From an uncultured Olsenella sp. (lineage in GTDB: Bacteria; Actinomycetota; Coriobacteriia; Coriobacteriales; Atopobiaceae), in the NCBI GenBank assembly GCA_900314495.1, contig OMVJ01000006.1, positions 29,083-93,082 on the forward strand: 64,000 bases of DNA. The letters run 5' to 3'. Of this stretch, positions 1 to 9,091 are shown piece after piece. The notes beneath the pieces were generated by a model. It saw only the letters and a list, made by a program, of their open reading frames with translations. It was not told the origin of the DNA and made no database searches. The number at the start of each line of letters is the position of its first letter. The stretch's first letter is position 1. A program made the translations under genes and the position numbers.

Positions 1-26
1 CCCTCGGGCGCGTTTGTAGTCTCAGA

Positions 27-95
27 AGTTGTAAAGAGTTGTAAAAGCCACGCAAAGTTGTAAAGAGTTGTAAAAGCATTCTGAGGTTGTAAAAG
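27..95. repeat. Short tandem repeat rich in gttgtaaaag
   Basis: A 22-base unit (agttgtaaagagttgtaaaagc) occurs twice in direct orientation at 27-48 and 56-77. A further gttgtaaaag lies at 86-95, so the decamer-like core appears repeatedly within 70 bases. The repeat introduces stop codons into the reading frames that cross it. Related gttgtaa/ttacaac words recur near 13490. Function unknown; it may be a local duplication that broke an upstream gene. Confidence 0.55.
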
Positions 96-187
96 GGGTG
101 GCCGTCTCTTCCGAGTACGGCCACCTCGAATTTGCCCTCCCGCGCTTCCGCGAGTTTGTTCTGCGCAGGTACGAGCTCTTCGGCTAA
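74..187 (+). pseudogene. C-terminal remnant of an unidentified protein
   Basis: The frame ending in TAA at 185-187 is open back to a stop at 71-73 and encodes about 37 residues with protein-like composition, ending LRRYELFG. No start codon or ribosome-binding site precedes it, and the short tandem repeat sits exactly where the frame is broken. Frame 1 from the window edge encodes another short stretch that also stops inside the repeat. I read this as the tail of a gene damaged by repeat expansion, or a gene continuing off the window with a frameshift. The family is not recognised. Confidence 0.25.
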
Positions 188-222
188 GCGTTAGCGCTTG
201 TCGCTAGCCCTAGCAGCCAGCC

Positions 223-3200
223 CTAGTCGGCATCCTGCTTCGCTGCGTGCTTGCCCTTCCTCTGTGCCTTCTTGTCTCGCCTTGCCTGCTTCTTGGCCGC
301 CTTCCTTGCCTTCTTGTCCTCGAAGGAGGTGTCGGGGTTGTTCCTGCGCTTGCGGGCATAGAAGACCCAGCCAGCTGCCAGCGCACCCACAACGGCCACC
401 GTACCTGCAGTGACACCAGCCTTCCAACCGGCGGTGCCCTGGCTCACCTTGGCGCCGGGCGCAATCCCGTTCATGGCGTTGGAGTTTGCCACCGCGTAGC
501 AGATGCGGTGCAGGGACTCGCGCATGACGGTTCGGGCCGTGGCGCTGTCGTAGTCGCTCGCGCTGCCGATGAAGCCGGCCAGCCACATGTCGCAGCCCGC
601 GCGCAGAATGAGGTCGTGCTCGGTGGAGCCGGCAACGGAAAGGTCACTCACCACGGCACCGTCGAAGCCCCACTCGTCGCGAAGGACGCTAGTCAGCAGG
701 CCGTGGTGCGCACAACCCGTCACGCAGCCCACGTTGCTTTGGGCCGCCATGACGCCCGTGCCGGTGCAGATGGTCCGCTGCTGAGCGGCGCCAGATTCGT
801 CCAGGTAGCGGACGTCGCTGCGAGCGTCCTGCAGGGCAATCTGGAAGGGGCGCAGGTAGATCTCTCGCACGGTCTGCTCGGTTGCCCAAGTGGCAAGGTT
901 GCCGGCGCGGTTGGTCTCCTGCTCGTTCAGGGCGAAGTGCTTGAGGTAGCTGATCACGCCCTTGTCGCCTGCGCCGCCAATCTGCGCCGCAGCCAGCTTG
1001 CCCGCAAGCAGGCCGTCCTCCGAGAAGTACTCGTACACGCGGCCGCCGAAGGCAGACCGGTGGGTGTTGACTGCGGGGGCGTACCAACCGGTAAAGCCAA
1101 AGTGCAGTGACTCCTCGCCAATGGCCCTGCCCATCTGGCGCATGAGGTCGCAGTTCCAGGTGGAGGCCAGCAGGTTGGCGGACGCCCAGCTTGAGGCGCC
1201 GGCGGACTGGGTGCCACCCCAACCCATGGCGCCGTCGCGGTCCTTGGTGGCCGGCTTGCCCACGCTTTTGATCACGCGCGTGTGGTAGTTGGACATGAAC
1301 AGAAGCTCCTGAACGTCGGATTTCTCCGCATCCCAGTCCACCTGGTCCAGCAGGGAGTTCCAGCGCTCGTCGTCATAGGGGACGCCGCGCAGGGTCGCCA
1401 GGGTGAGGCCGTTGTCGGCCCCGGAGGCGGGCATGCCGTCCGCGTAGACCTCAGAGCCCTGGACGTTGCCCAGCAGGGAGTCGGTGGTGGGGTCGAAGCT
1501 GGTCATCCACTCGCGCTCGTCCACGGCAACCTGCGGGGCCTCCTTCTGGCGCCCCTCCGGCATGGTGGGCTGGGTGCCCTGCCAGTCGGCGCGGGACAGC
1601 TTGGTCACGGAGGGGTCGTCCATGTAGCTCACGAGCGTGGGGAACTCGTTGTGCGCGGCCACAAAGCCCTCTGCGGACTTGGGCTCGCTGGTGGGGTTGC
1701 CGTCCTGGTCAAGCTGGGCCTGGCCGGCGCGGTCGCGGCTGGTGGGGTTGGTGCCCTCAAACCAGGTGGTGGCGCCAACGGTCACGGGCATGCTGTCCAG
1801 CACCGTGTGCGCGTTCGCGCGCAGGCTGACGGAGTAGTCGCCCTCCTCCAGCATCCAGGCGCCCGTGGTGCCGTCGGCGTTTGCGTGATGGTCGTCGTAG
1901 GATGCCATGTCATCCAGCGGGAAAGTCAGCTCCACCTGCGCGGACTGGCCCGGCTGCAGCAGGTCGGTCTTGGCGAAGGCAACCAGGTTGGCGGCAGGCT
2001 TCTCCACACCCTCCTGGCGGTCGTAGTCCGTGTAGGGGGCGCTGAAGTAGGCCTGCACCACCTCCTTGCCGGCCACGTCGCCCGTGTTGGTGACCTTTAC
2101 GGTCATGGTCACGCGGTCGTCGTCGCTAGTGAAGCCGCGCACCTGCTGGTCGAAGGTGGTGTAAGAGAGGCCGTGGCCAAAGGGGTAGGCAACCGTGGCG
2201 TCGTAGTCGAAGTTGGGGTCCTCCGCGGCGGCCGTCTCGTAGTAGCGGTAGCCCAGGTACACGCCTTCCTCGTACTCCACGAAGCCCATGGGGTTGGTGC
2301 CGTTGCTGATGTTGGTGTAGCGATAGTCGCCAAAGTTCTGGTAGGTGGGGTCAGAGAAGAGGTCCAGCGCCCAGGTGTCGGTAAGGCGGCCGGAGGGGTT
2401 GACCTGGCCCGCAAGGATCTTGCCCAGGGACGCGAAGCCCCTCGTGCCGGCGGTTCCCATCCACAGAATGGCGTCGGCCTCGCACTCGCCCGAGACAAGC
2501 TCGCCCACCTCGATGGGGTTGGCGGTGTTGAGAACCACCACCATGGCGTCGCAGCTGCTCTTGGCCGAGGCGATCATGGCCTTCTCGGCCTCGGTCAGCG
2601 CCAGATAGTGGGGCGTGCCGTCGTCGTAGGCCTCGGTGCGCTTGTCAAGGCCCTCGGATCCGTTGCGGCAAATGAAGACCACAGCCGTGGTACCACTTGC
2701 GTCCACGCCTTGGTACACGGAGGAGTCGAACTCATAGATCTTGTCGGCCTCCACGGAGTTGGTGGTGCCGCCCATGCCGCTCTGGCCGCTGCCCAGCGCA
2801 GGAGTTCCGGCGGCGGCGTCGGGGGAGGCTGCCTCGGCCTTGCCCATGGCGTCGGTCATTGCGGTGTTGATGCTGAAGAAGGGCGTAAGGCCAGCTTCCG
2901 GGGTCACCTGGGTGGAGTCGTTTGCCGCGGCGGCGCCGGTGCCGGAATAGGCGGGGTTCAGGTAGCCGTAGCCGTAGGGGGTCACCGCGGTTCCCTGTGC
3001 CAGGGGGAGCGCGCCGTTGTTCTTGAGCAGGACAATGCCCTCGTCGCACAGCTGCTCGGAGACGGCGTCGCTGGCCTGCTTGGCCTCCTCCAAAGAGCCG
3101 GTTGCGGCGGGAACGTAGGTGGTGTCCCAGCCCTCGGTCCCGGCGGGGGCGTCCGCCTTGGTGTCGCCCGCACCCAAAATGCCGTCGGCAAGCGGCGAGA

Positions 3201-3291
3201 GCATGTTGGCTGCCCCCGTCGCCACGCCCGCCAGCGCTCCGCCCACGATGCTGCCGCCGATCAAGAATCTCCTGCGCGTGATGTCCTTCAT
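223..3291 (-). CDS. Exported, membrane-anchored GH3 glycosidase with permuted domains
   Basis: A 1022-residue glycoside hydrolase family 3 protein, probably a beta-glucosidase or related exo-enzyme acting outside the cell. The N-terminus carries a Tat-like signal (TRRRFLIGG). Domain order is swapped relative to classical GH3: the GH3_C-like region comes first (GIVLLKN near residue 87), an Fn3-like domain lies around 385-490, and the catalytic barrel is last (about 630-935) with the nucleophile D883 in GAVVSD. A transmembrane helix at about 958-979 is followed by a 43-residue Lys/Arg-rich tail, so the enzyme should be anchored with the catalytic part outside. Permuted GH3 enzymes are known. 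The substrate cannot be told from sequence. Confidence 0.88.
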   Translation of the reverse strand: MKDITRRRFLIGGSIVGGALAGVATGAANMLSPLADGILGAGDTKADAPAGTEGWDTTYVPAATGSLEEAKQASDAVSEQLCDEGIVLLKNNGALPLAQGTAVTPYGYGYLNPAYSGTGAAAANDSTQVTPEAGLTPFFSINTAMTDAMGKAEAASPDAAAGTPALGSGQSGMGGTTNSVEADKIYEFDSSVYQGVDASGTTAVVFICRNGSEGLDKRTEAYDDGTPHYLALTEAEKAMIASAKSSCDAMVVVLNTANPIEVGELVSGECEADAILWMGTAGTRGFASLGKILAGQVNPSGRLTDTWALDLFSDPTYQNFGDYRYTNISNGTNPMGFVEYEEGVYLGYRYYETAAAEDPNFDYDATVAYPFGHGLSYTTFDQQVRGFTSDDDRVTMTVKVTNTGDVAGKEVVQAYFSAPYTDYDRQEGVEKPAANLVAFAKTDLLQPGQSAQVELTFPLDDMASYDDHHANADGTTGAWMLEEGDYSVSLRANAHTVLDSMPVTVGATTWFEGTNPTSRDRAGQAQLDQDGNPTSEPKSAEGFVAAHNEFPTLVSYMDDPSVTKLSRADWQGTQPTMPEGRQKEAPQVAVDEREWMTSFDPTTDSLLGNVQGSEVYADGMPASGADNGLTLATLRGVPYDDERWNSLLDQVDWDAEKSDVQELLFMSNYHTRVIKSVGKPATKDRDGAMGWGGTQSAGASSWASANLLASTWNCDLMRQMGRAIGEESLHFGFTGWYAPAVNTHRSAFGGRVYEYFSEDGLLAGKLAAAQIGGAGDKGVISYLKHFALNEQETNRAGNLATWATEQTVREIYLRPFQIALQDARSDVRYLDESGAAQQRTICTGTGVMAAQSNVGCVTGCAHHGLLTSVLRDEWGFDGAVVSDLSVAGSTEHDLILRAGCDMWLAGFIGSASDYDSATARTVMRESLHRICYAVANSNAMNGIAPGAKVSQGTAGWKAGVTAGTVAVVGALAAGWVFYARKRRNNPDTSFEDKKARKAAKKQARRDKKAQRKGKHAAKQDAD

Positions 3292-3427
3292 GGTTGACCT
3301 CCCCTTGTGTGTGCCTGTGTTGGTTGCACCATAGGGGAGGAGCGGGCTTCGTGCCGCCTGCCTGCACGAACTGCTTGTTTGGGTGCACGAACTGCCAGCG
3401 TCGGCGCGGCGCCGCAGCGTCCGGGCG

Positions 3428-4759
3428 CTACTTCTTGCTGGACGGCGCCAGGAAGGCGCCCATGGAAAGGACTCCGTTGGTTGCCCGCACGCTCAGCTCT
3501 CCGTGGTAGCGGCTGGCCACCCTCTGCGCGGACCGAAGCGAAAGAGAGTTCGCACTCGGCGCGGTTCCCTCGTAGCCGCCCGTCAGCGTCACGGCAACCA
3601 TGTTGCCACGCGAGCGAACGTCCAAGGTAACGGCGCGGCGGGACTGGTCCGACACGCCCTCCGCGGCCGTGATGGCCATCTCCAGCATGTTGCCGAAGAA
3701 GGCGTACAGGCTTGAGGCGTCCATGAACAGGAGGGCGGCGCCGTCCACCATTACGTTAAGAGCCACCCCGTTGGACTGGCAGCGCAGGTTCTGCTCGCTC
3801 AGCAGAACGTCCATGGAAGCGTTGCCGGTGTGCGCCATGGCGTTGAAGGACTGCACTGCGCGGTCAATTTGGTCTGCGCGGCGCGCGGCCACGCGGTCGA
3901 TGGCGTCCGTCCCCGCGTTGCCTTGGCCGGCAAGCGTGCGGGTCACCTCCTTCAGGTCGTGCATGGCCTCGTCTATGTTGGCGAAGTCGCGCTTCAGGAG
4001 CTCCAGGTGGTGAAGGCGCATCTCGTCCTGGCGGCGCATGAGGTCGAGCTCCCCCTGAATGACGTCTTCGCGCGAGACAAGCAGAAGCAGGGCCATGGCC
4101 AAGAGGGAGAGCGCGGCGTCGTAGAGCAGGGACGCGAGCCGGGCGGAAAGCCCCAGTTGAAGCTGGTCCAGCACTAGGTTGACCACAATCGCCGCGTACA
4201 GAACGGCGACGCAGCCCACGACCCATCCCACCTTTCCGCGCGTGCGCTCACGGTCGATGACCAGGTGTCGCCCAACCAGCACCCACGCAAGCAGGCAGAG
4301 GGCTGCGTCGACGGCCAGCTGCAGAAGGAGTTCCGCTTGCGGGCCGGGGGAGAGGCCCGCGATCTGCAGGGCCCGGTCCACGGCTTGGCTCACATCCGAG
4401 GTCAGGTGCTGCAACAGGTACGAAAGGGTGGCGGCCACCAGGCACTCCAACCAGCTGGCGCCCGCGCCCGCGCGCAGGCATGCCACAAGCACCGCGGCAC
4501 ACGAAGCAAAGTAAAGGGCGCTCGGCAGAAGGCTCGTGGGGGCCAGCTGGGCCGCCGCGATGGCGCCGCCCGATGCGAGCAGCAGGGGCGGGCCACCGCC
4601 GAAGAGCTGAATCACGATTGAGACAACCGGCAGCGCGCACGCCGCATATGCTATGAGCAGGCACACGGCCAGCTTTGGCGTTGGGCGGGACAGGCTACCG
4701 CAGAAGACAAGCGCGCACGCAAGGAGTTGAAGGGGGAACCCCAGAAGGACGCTGGGCAT
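3428..4759 (-). CDS. AgrC-like GHKL sensor histidine kinase, degenerate ATPase
   Basis: A 443-residue membrane sensor starting at ATG 4759 (MPSVLLGF), 8 bases after the regulator gene; the longer upstream frame overlaps the regulator and is unlikely. The first ~240 residues hold about six hydrophobic segments, followed by a helical dimerisation region with the expected phospho-acceptor H267 in AMHDLKE. The C-terminal ATPase is unusual: the N-box reads GNMLEMAI, with N357 kept but Met at 361 where a second Asn is expected, and no clear DxGxG box is visible. It forms an operon with the LytTR regulator. It may be a weak or inactive kinase acting as a phosphatase or scaffold. Confidence 0.8.
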   Translation of the reverse strand: MPSVLLGFPLQLLACALVFCGSLSRPTPKLAVCLLIAYAACALPVVSIVIQLFGGGPPLLLASGGAIAAAQLAPTSLLPSALYFASCAAVLVACLRAGAGASWLECLVAATLSYLLQHLTSDVSQAVDRALQIAGLSPGPQAELLLQLAVDAALCLLAWVLVGRHLVIDRERTRGKVGWVVGCVAVLYAAIVVNLVLDQLQLGLSARLASLLYDAALSLLAMALLLLVSREDVIQGELDLMRRQDEMRLHHLELLKRDFANIDEAMHDLKEVTRTLAGQGNAGTDAIDRVAARRADQIDRAVQSFNAMAHTGNASMDVLLSEQNLRCQSNGVALNVMVDGAALLFMDASSLYAFFGNMLEMAITAAEGVSDQSRRAVTLDVRSRGNMVAVTLTGGYEGTAPSANSLSLRSAQRVASRYHGELSVRATNGVLSMGAFLAPSSKK

Positions 4760-4767
4760 GGGAGCCC

Positions 4768-5484
4768 CTATGCGCCTAGGTAGGCGGCCAAGGCCTGTGG
4801 GAACTCCCGCCGGCGCGAGCGGCTCAGGGGCAGGAGCTCGCCGGTGTCCAGCTCCGCCTGGCCATCCGTGATACCGCGCACCCACGCAAGGTTGACGAGC
4901 GCATACCTGTTGGCAAGGCTGAACGGCTCCCCGGCGAGCTGGGACGAAATGTCCTTGAGGCTGCCCCGCGTCCTGTAGGTGGCGTCCGCCGTGTGGAACA
5001 GGAGGTTGTGGCGGTCGACCTCCACGTAGCGCACGTCCCGCGACTGAAGAATGCGCATGCCGCCATCTACCGCGACGCGAATGGTGACGCCCGCCTGCGC
5101 CTTCATGAGCTTCTGCACCTTGCGCATGACCAGCCGGAACAGGGGGTACTCGATGGGCTTGATCAGGTAGCCCAGCGCGTCCACGTTGTAGCCCATGGCC
5201 GCGAGCTGGGCCACCTTGGTGGTGAACACGATCTGGATGGACGAGCCAGCTTGGCGCAGCCGCGCCGCTATGCGCATCCCGTTGTCGCCCTCCGTCTCTA
5301 TGTCAAGAAAGGCGAGGTCGTAGGCGGTGGGGTTCTTCTCGTAGGCCTCCAGGAAATCCTCGCCGGTGGGGAAGCGGGTGACGGTTGGGGTGTCGACGCC
5401 CTCCTCCGCGGACCAACGCTCTATGCACGACAGGGTGACCCGCGCGTCGCGGTCCGTGTCTTCCACAAGGGCAACTCTGAGCAC
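4768..5484 (-). CDS. LytTR-family response regulator
   Basis: A 238-residue regulator using GTG 5484 (VLRVALVED) preceded by GGGAG; the ORF extends upstream but the receiver domain starts here. Residues 1-120 form a receiver with phospho-acceptor D61 in LAFLDIE and a conserved Lys in the IKPIEYP loop. Residues about 140-238 form a LytTR DNA-binding domain (DVRYVEVDRHNLLF, LSRSRRREF). LytTR regulators paired with GHKL sensors usually control peptide, quorum or surface functions. The kinase gene follows directly, consistent with one transcript. Target genes are unknown, though the neighbouring exported GH3 gene is a possibility. Confidence 0.9.
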   Translation of the reverse strand: MLRVALVEDTDRDARVTLSCIERWSAEEGVDTPTVTRFPTGEDFLEAYEKNPTAYDLAFLDIETEGDNGMRIAARLRQAGSSIQIVFTTKVAQLAAMGYNVDALGYLIKPIEYPLFRLVMRKVQKLMKAQAGVTIRVAVDGGMRILQSRDVRYVEVDRHNLLFHTADATYRTRGSLKDISSQLAGEPFSLANRYALVNLAWVRGITDGQAELDTGELLPLSRSRRREFPQALAAYLGA

Positions 5485-5586
5485 GGCGCTCCCTTCAACG
5501 GGTTCCCTTCCAAGCCATGTCAGAGCATTGTAGGCCATGACGCGGGCGCTTGGAGCGCCGCGACCGCCGCGAGTGGGCCAAATTGA

Positions 5587-5656
5587 GTGTACGGAACTCG
5601 CACTCTGCGGTGTGTTTGCCCAGTTGAGAATCGAGCCAGACGCGAGTTCCGTACAC
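5587..5656. repeat. 15-bp perfect inverted repeat (gtgtacggaactcgc)
   Basis: gtgtacggaactcgc at 5587-5601 is matched by its exact reverse complement at 5642-5656, with a 40-base loop. It lies between the GtrA-like gene and the regulator gene, both on the minus strand. It has no T-tract, so a terminator is not obvious; it may be an interspersed palindromic element like the others in this window. Confidence 0.6.
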
Positions 5657-5705
5657 CCGTTTTGGGTGCCTGGCGACCCCGTACCCGCCGCGGTCGCGCC
5701 CTTGC

Positions 5706-6218
5706 TTACTTCTCTCCCTTCTTGTCCGGCGCGATCCAGAACTTGAGCAAAGGGAAGCTCACGACCACGGCCAGCACCGTGTTCACCACAGAGGCAATGG
5801 TGCCAGCCAGGCCCGCGTCCATGCCCAGGGTGCCCATGCAGAAATTGGTCACGTGACCCGGCAGGATGAGGTTCACCACCACGATGAGCACTGCCAGCAC
5901 GGCGTACTTGGGCGCGGACTCGCTGGCCGCGGCGTCGGACTTGAAGACCAGCTTCATCTGCACGAAGTAGTTGACCACCTGCGCGAGCACCTCGGCCACT
6001 AGGAACGTGATGAAGCCGCCCACGCCGTTGGAGTTGGGCGCCGTGTAGTCAAAGATGAGGAAGCGGAAGGGGCTGGTCAGGCCCATGCCGGCGATGAAGA
6101 TCGCCGTGCCGACCCACGTGCACACGAAGCGCGTGATGGTGGAGATGTTACTGAGAATGTTGAAGAGGATGAACTCCCACAGGCTCTGGTGATCGGCCTT
6201 CCACTGCTTGAACGACAT
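5706..6218 (-). CDS. GtrA-like small membrane protein
   Basis: A 170-residue protein starting at ATG 6218 (MSFKQWKAD) with an AGAGGGG ribosome-binding site. It has four hydrophobic helices and the layout of the GtrA/DPMS flippase family, with a polar insert TAPNSNGVGG between helices 1 and 2. GtrA proteins are thought to move polyprenyl-linked sugars across the membrane or to partner glycosyltransferases. It lies about 90 bases downstream of a GH3 gene on the same strand, so co-transcription is likely. The link to glycan metabolism is contextual only. Confidence 0.7.
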   Translation of the reverse strand: MSFKQWKADHQSLWEFILFNILSNISTITRFVCTWVGTAIFIAGMGLTSPFRFLIFDYTAPNSNGVGGFITFLVAEVLAQVVNYFVQMKLVFKSDAAASESAPKYAVLAVLIVVVNLILPGHVTNFCMGTLGMDAGLAGTIASVVNTVLAVVVSFPLLKFWIAPDKKGEK

Positions 6219-6309
6219 TGTCTTGCCCCTCTCTGGCTGCGGGCGCTGGCGCGCCGCTTGCACGTACCTTACTGCTTGCTCGCCGCGGCCTTACGCGGCG
6301 ATGCGCCTG

Positions 6310-8829
6310 CTACTCCTTGATTGCCTTGACGAACGGGCGGTTCCTGATTGCATTGGCCACAATGGCGACGGCTATGGGCGCCAGCACCCAGAGCAGCCAC
6401 ATGCGAACGAACCCCTTGCCCGCCAGCAGCTGCACCACCAGCGCGGGGATGATGCCTGCAAGGCCCCAGCCTCGTGCCTCCCTCACCACGGCGTTCACGA
6501 AGTTCATGCCCAGGCCGGGGACCATCTTGCCCAGCGCGCGCAGCGGCATGTTGTAAATGAAGAGCACGTTGATGTTGGGCTTGCCCGCCCGCCGCGCCTT
6601 GGCGTCCATGGCCTTGAGCACCTGGCTCACCGCCCAAAGGATGGGGCTGCGGCTGTGGCCCATATCGCGGAAGCAGGAGCTCTGGTCGATTGTCTTGCTT
6701 TCTGCGGGCAGGGCGTGACCCAGCAGTGCGGAGAACTCAGCGTCGGAGACCTTCGCGACCTTGCCCGTGCGGTAGGCGTCCAGCGAGAGACCCGCGTAGG
6801 GGTCGGGCGCGCCGGTGCCGGCCAGCTCCACCGCAGCGGTCGCGCGGATGTCCTCGCAGCTGGCGCCCACGCCGATGTTGTACGTGCCTGCCTCGCGCTC
6901 CCAGCTGCTGGTCCGCACGTTGAAGTACATGAAGGCGTGCGGGTCCAGCTGCACGGTCACGTCCTGCGCCTCGCCGGGTTCCAGCGTCACGCGGGCGAAA
7001 CCAGCCAGCACCTGCGCCGGGCGGAAGACCTGCGCGTTGGGCTTGTGCACGTACACCTGCACGACCTCGGTGCCGCAGACCTGGCCTTCGTTGCTCACGC
7101 GCACGGTGACGGAGTTGCCGTCCGCCGCGGCGCGCGCCTGACCGTAGGCAAAGCTGGTGTAGGAAAGTCCGTAGCCAAAGGGGAAGGCCACGGGCACGCC
7201 GGCCGTCTGGTAGTAGCGGTAGCCCACGTACAGGCCCTCGCGGTACAGGGCGGCGCGCGCCTCGCTGGGGAAGTTGCCGTAGGTTGGCGTGTCCTCAAGG
7301 CGCACAGGCCAGGTCTCTGCCAGCTTGCCGCAAGGGTTGACTGCGCCAGTCAGCGCCGCCAGCGTGGCAGACCCGCCCGCCTGGCCGCTGAGCCCCAGGT
7401 AGAGCAGGGCGCGGGCGTCCTTGGCCCAGCCCGTCTCCACGCAGCTGCCCGCGGAGAGGACCACCACCACGTTGGGGTTGACCTGCGCCACGCGGGCCAG
7501 CAGGTCAATCTGGTTCTGAGCCAGCTTCATGTCCATGCGGTCAGCGCCCTCGGTCTCCTTGGACTCGTCCAGGCCCAGGCAGCACACAACCACGTCCGCC
7601 TTGCCGGCCAGGTCCACGACCGCCGCGGCCAGCGTCTCGTCCGCGTCGCCCCCGCGCTGAAAGCCGGGCTCAAAGCCTACCAGCTTCACGTCGGCCGACG
7701 CCTTCATGGCGTCCAACAGGGTTTCTACCTGCGTCGCATTCACTAGCGAGGAGCCCGCGCCCTGGTAGCGCGGCGTCTGCGCAAAGTCGCCGACAAGCGC
7801 CACGCTCGTGCCCGCCGCCAGCGGCAGCAGGGGAGAGTTTGCCAGCTTGGTGCCAGCTGCGCCGGGCTCATTCTTGAGCAGGACCATGCCCTCCTCAGCG
7901 GCCTCGCGCGCCAGCTTGTGGTGGCCGGCGGCATCAAACTCCGCAGGGTAGGCCCGCTTGGCTGCGTCCGTGGTCAGGATCAGCTCCAGGGCGTCGTCCA
8001 CGCAGGCATCCACAGCGGCTTCGGAAAGCTTGCCCGCGCGCACGGCCTCCGCCAGCTCGCGAGCGCTGGAGATGTCCGGGTTGGGCATCTCAAAGGCCGA
8101 CCCCTCGCGCACACCGGCCACGTGGTCGTTGGAGCCGCCCCAGTCGGTGACCACGGCGCCGTCGAAGCCCCACTCGTCGCGCAGAATCTCCTGCAGCAGG
8201 TGGTGGTTCTCGTTGGCGTAGGTGCCGTTCACCAGGTTGTAGCTGGACATTATTGACTTGGGGTGCGCCTCGCGCACCACGGTCTCAAAGCCTGCAAGGT
8301 AAATCTCGCGCAGGGTGCGCTCGTCCAGCACGGAGTCCGACGCCTGGCGGCGGGTCTCCTGGCTGTTGACAGCAAAGTGCTTGGGGCAGGCGGCCAGTCC
8401 GCGCTCCTGCATGCCTCGCACGTAGCCGGCAGCCATCTTGCCGCTAACCAGCGGGTCCTCGGAGAAATACTCAAAGTTGCGGCCGCAGAGGGGGCTGCGC
8501 TTGATGCACAGGCCAGGGCCCAGCATAACGTTCACGCCCATGGTTGCCGCTTCCTCCGCCAGCGCCGCGCCTACGCGCTGGGCCAGCTGCGGGTCCCAGC
8601 TCTGCGCGATGGTGACCGCGGTGGGGAAGCAGGTGGCGGGATCGGACCCGCCAATGCCCAGGTGGTTGGCGCCCTCGCTCTGGTGGCGCAGGCCGTGAGG
8701 CCCGTCGGAGAAGCTGAGCGAAGGAATGCCCAGCTCAGGGTAGGCGCGCGTGTCGAAGGCCGTCTCGCCCGAGAGCAGCGCGCACTTCTGCTCCAAGGTC
8801 ATCCTGCCAATGGTGTCGGCGTGCTTCAT
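6310..8829 (-). CDS. GH3 beta-glucosidase-type enzyme with hydrophobic C-terminal tail
   Basis: An 839-residue GH3 protein in the classical order: catalytic barrel (about 1-270, nucleophile D229 in VVTDWGG), GH3_C domain (about 300-520), and Fn3-like domain (about 570-640). There is no signal peptide. After the Fn3 domain comes a ~140-residue extension ending in two hydrophobic stretches (about 790-805 and 809-828). The enzyme is therefore probably cytoplasmic and attached to the inner membrane, presumably acting on imported glycosides. The GtrA-like gene follows. ATG 8829 is preceded by GGGGAGGAAC. Sugar specificity cannot be told. Confidence 0.88.
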   Translation of the reverse strand: MKHADTIGRMTLEQKCALLSGETAFDTRAYPELGIPSLSFSDGPHGLRHQSEGANHLGIGGSDPATCFPTAVTIAQSWDPQLAQRVGAALAEEAATMGVNVMLGPGLCIKRSPLCGRNFEYFSEDPLVSGKMAAGYVRGMQERGLAACPKHFAVNSQETRRQASDSVLDERTLREIYLAGFETVVREAHPKSIMSSYNLVNGTYANENHHLLQEILRDEWGFDGAVVTDWGGSNDHVAGVREGSAFEMPNPDISSARELAEAVRAGKLSEAAVDACVDDALELILTTDAAKRAYPAEFDAAGHHKLAREAAEEGMVLLKNEPGAAGTKLANSPLLPLAAGTSVALVGDFAQTPRYQGAGSSLVNATQVETLLDAMKASADVKLVGFEPGFQRGGDADETLAAAVVDLAGKADVVVCCLGLDESKETEGADRMDMKLAQNQIDLLARVAQVNPNVVVVLSAGSCVETGWAKDARALLYLGLSGQAGGSATLAALTGAVNPCGKLAETWPVRLEDTPTYGNFPSEARAALYREGLYVGYRYYQTAGVPVAFPFGYGLSYTSFAYGQARAAADGNSVTVRVSNEGQVCGTEVVQVYVHKPNAQVFRPAQVLAGFARVTLEPGEAQDVTVQLDPHAFMYFNVRTSSWEREAGTYNIGVGASCEDIRATAAVELAGTGAPDPYAGLSLDAYRTGKVAKVSDAEFSALLGHALPAESKTIDQSSCFRDMGHSRSPILWAVSQVLKAMDAKARRAGKPNINVLFIYNMPLRALGKMVPGLGMNFVNAVVREARGWGLAGIIPALVVQLLAGKGFVRMWLLWVLAPIAVAIVANAIRNRPFVKAIKE

Positions 8830-9007
8830 GGTGTTCCTCCCCGTGAACGCTTTTCATCACGCTCTAGGGTAGGCGTTGGGTGCGCACTGCGGCGCAAAGC
8901 GGCGCAAACGGTACGCAGGGCGGCACATTCTGCAGCACGCGGCCGCTTGTTTGCCGCCAATGCTGCCCTCGGGGGTGACACCGCGCAAACTCGCCGAAAA
9001 AAAGTTC

Positions 9008-9036
9008 TTGCAATTGGGCCGCAGCGCCCGTATCAT
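9008..9036 (+). promoter_or_regulatory. Promoter of tRNA-Val
   Basis: TTGCAA at 9008-9013 and TATCAT at 9031-9036 are separated by 17 bases, a good sigma-70-type match. It lies 56 bases before the mature 5' end of tRNA-Val, as expected for a stable RNA gene. Confidence 0.7.
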
Positions 9037-9091
9037 GAAGAACGCACGCGCGACCCCACGCGCTGTGCGCCGCGAAAGCGGACCTATATTC

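Noticed and set aside
1282..3297. 671-codon plus-strand ORF
   Set aside because: It is the antisense shadow of the GH3 gene. High GC leaves long open frames; composition is His/Gly/Val-rich with no domain.
6208..7746. 512-codon plus-strand ORF
   Set aside because: Antisense to the second GH3 gene, no ribosome site, His-rich nonsense-like composition.
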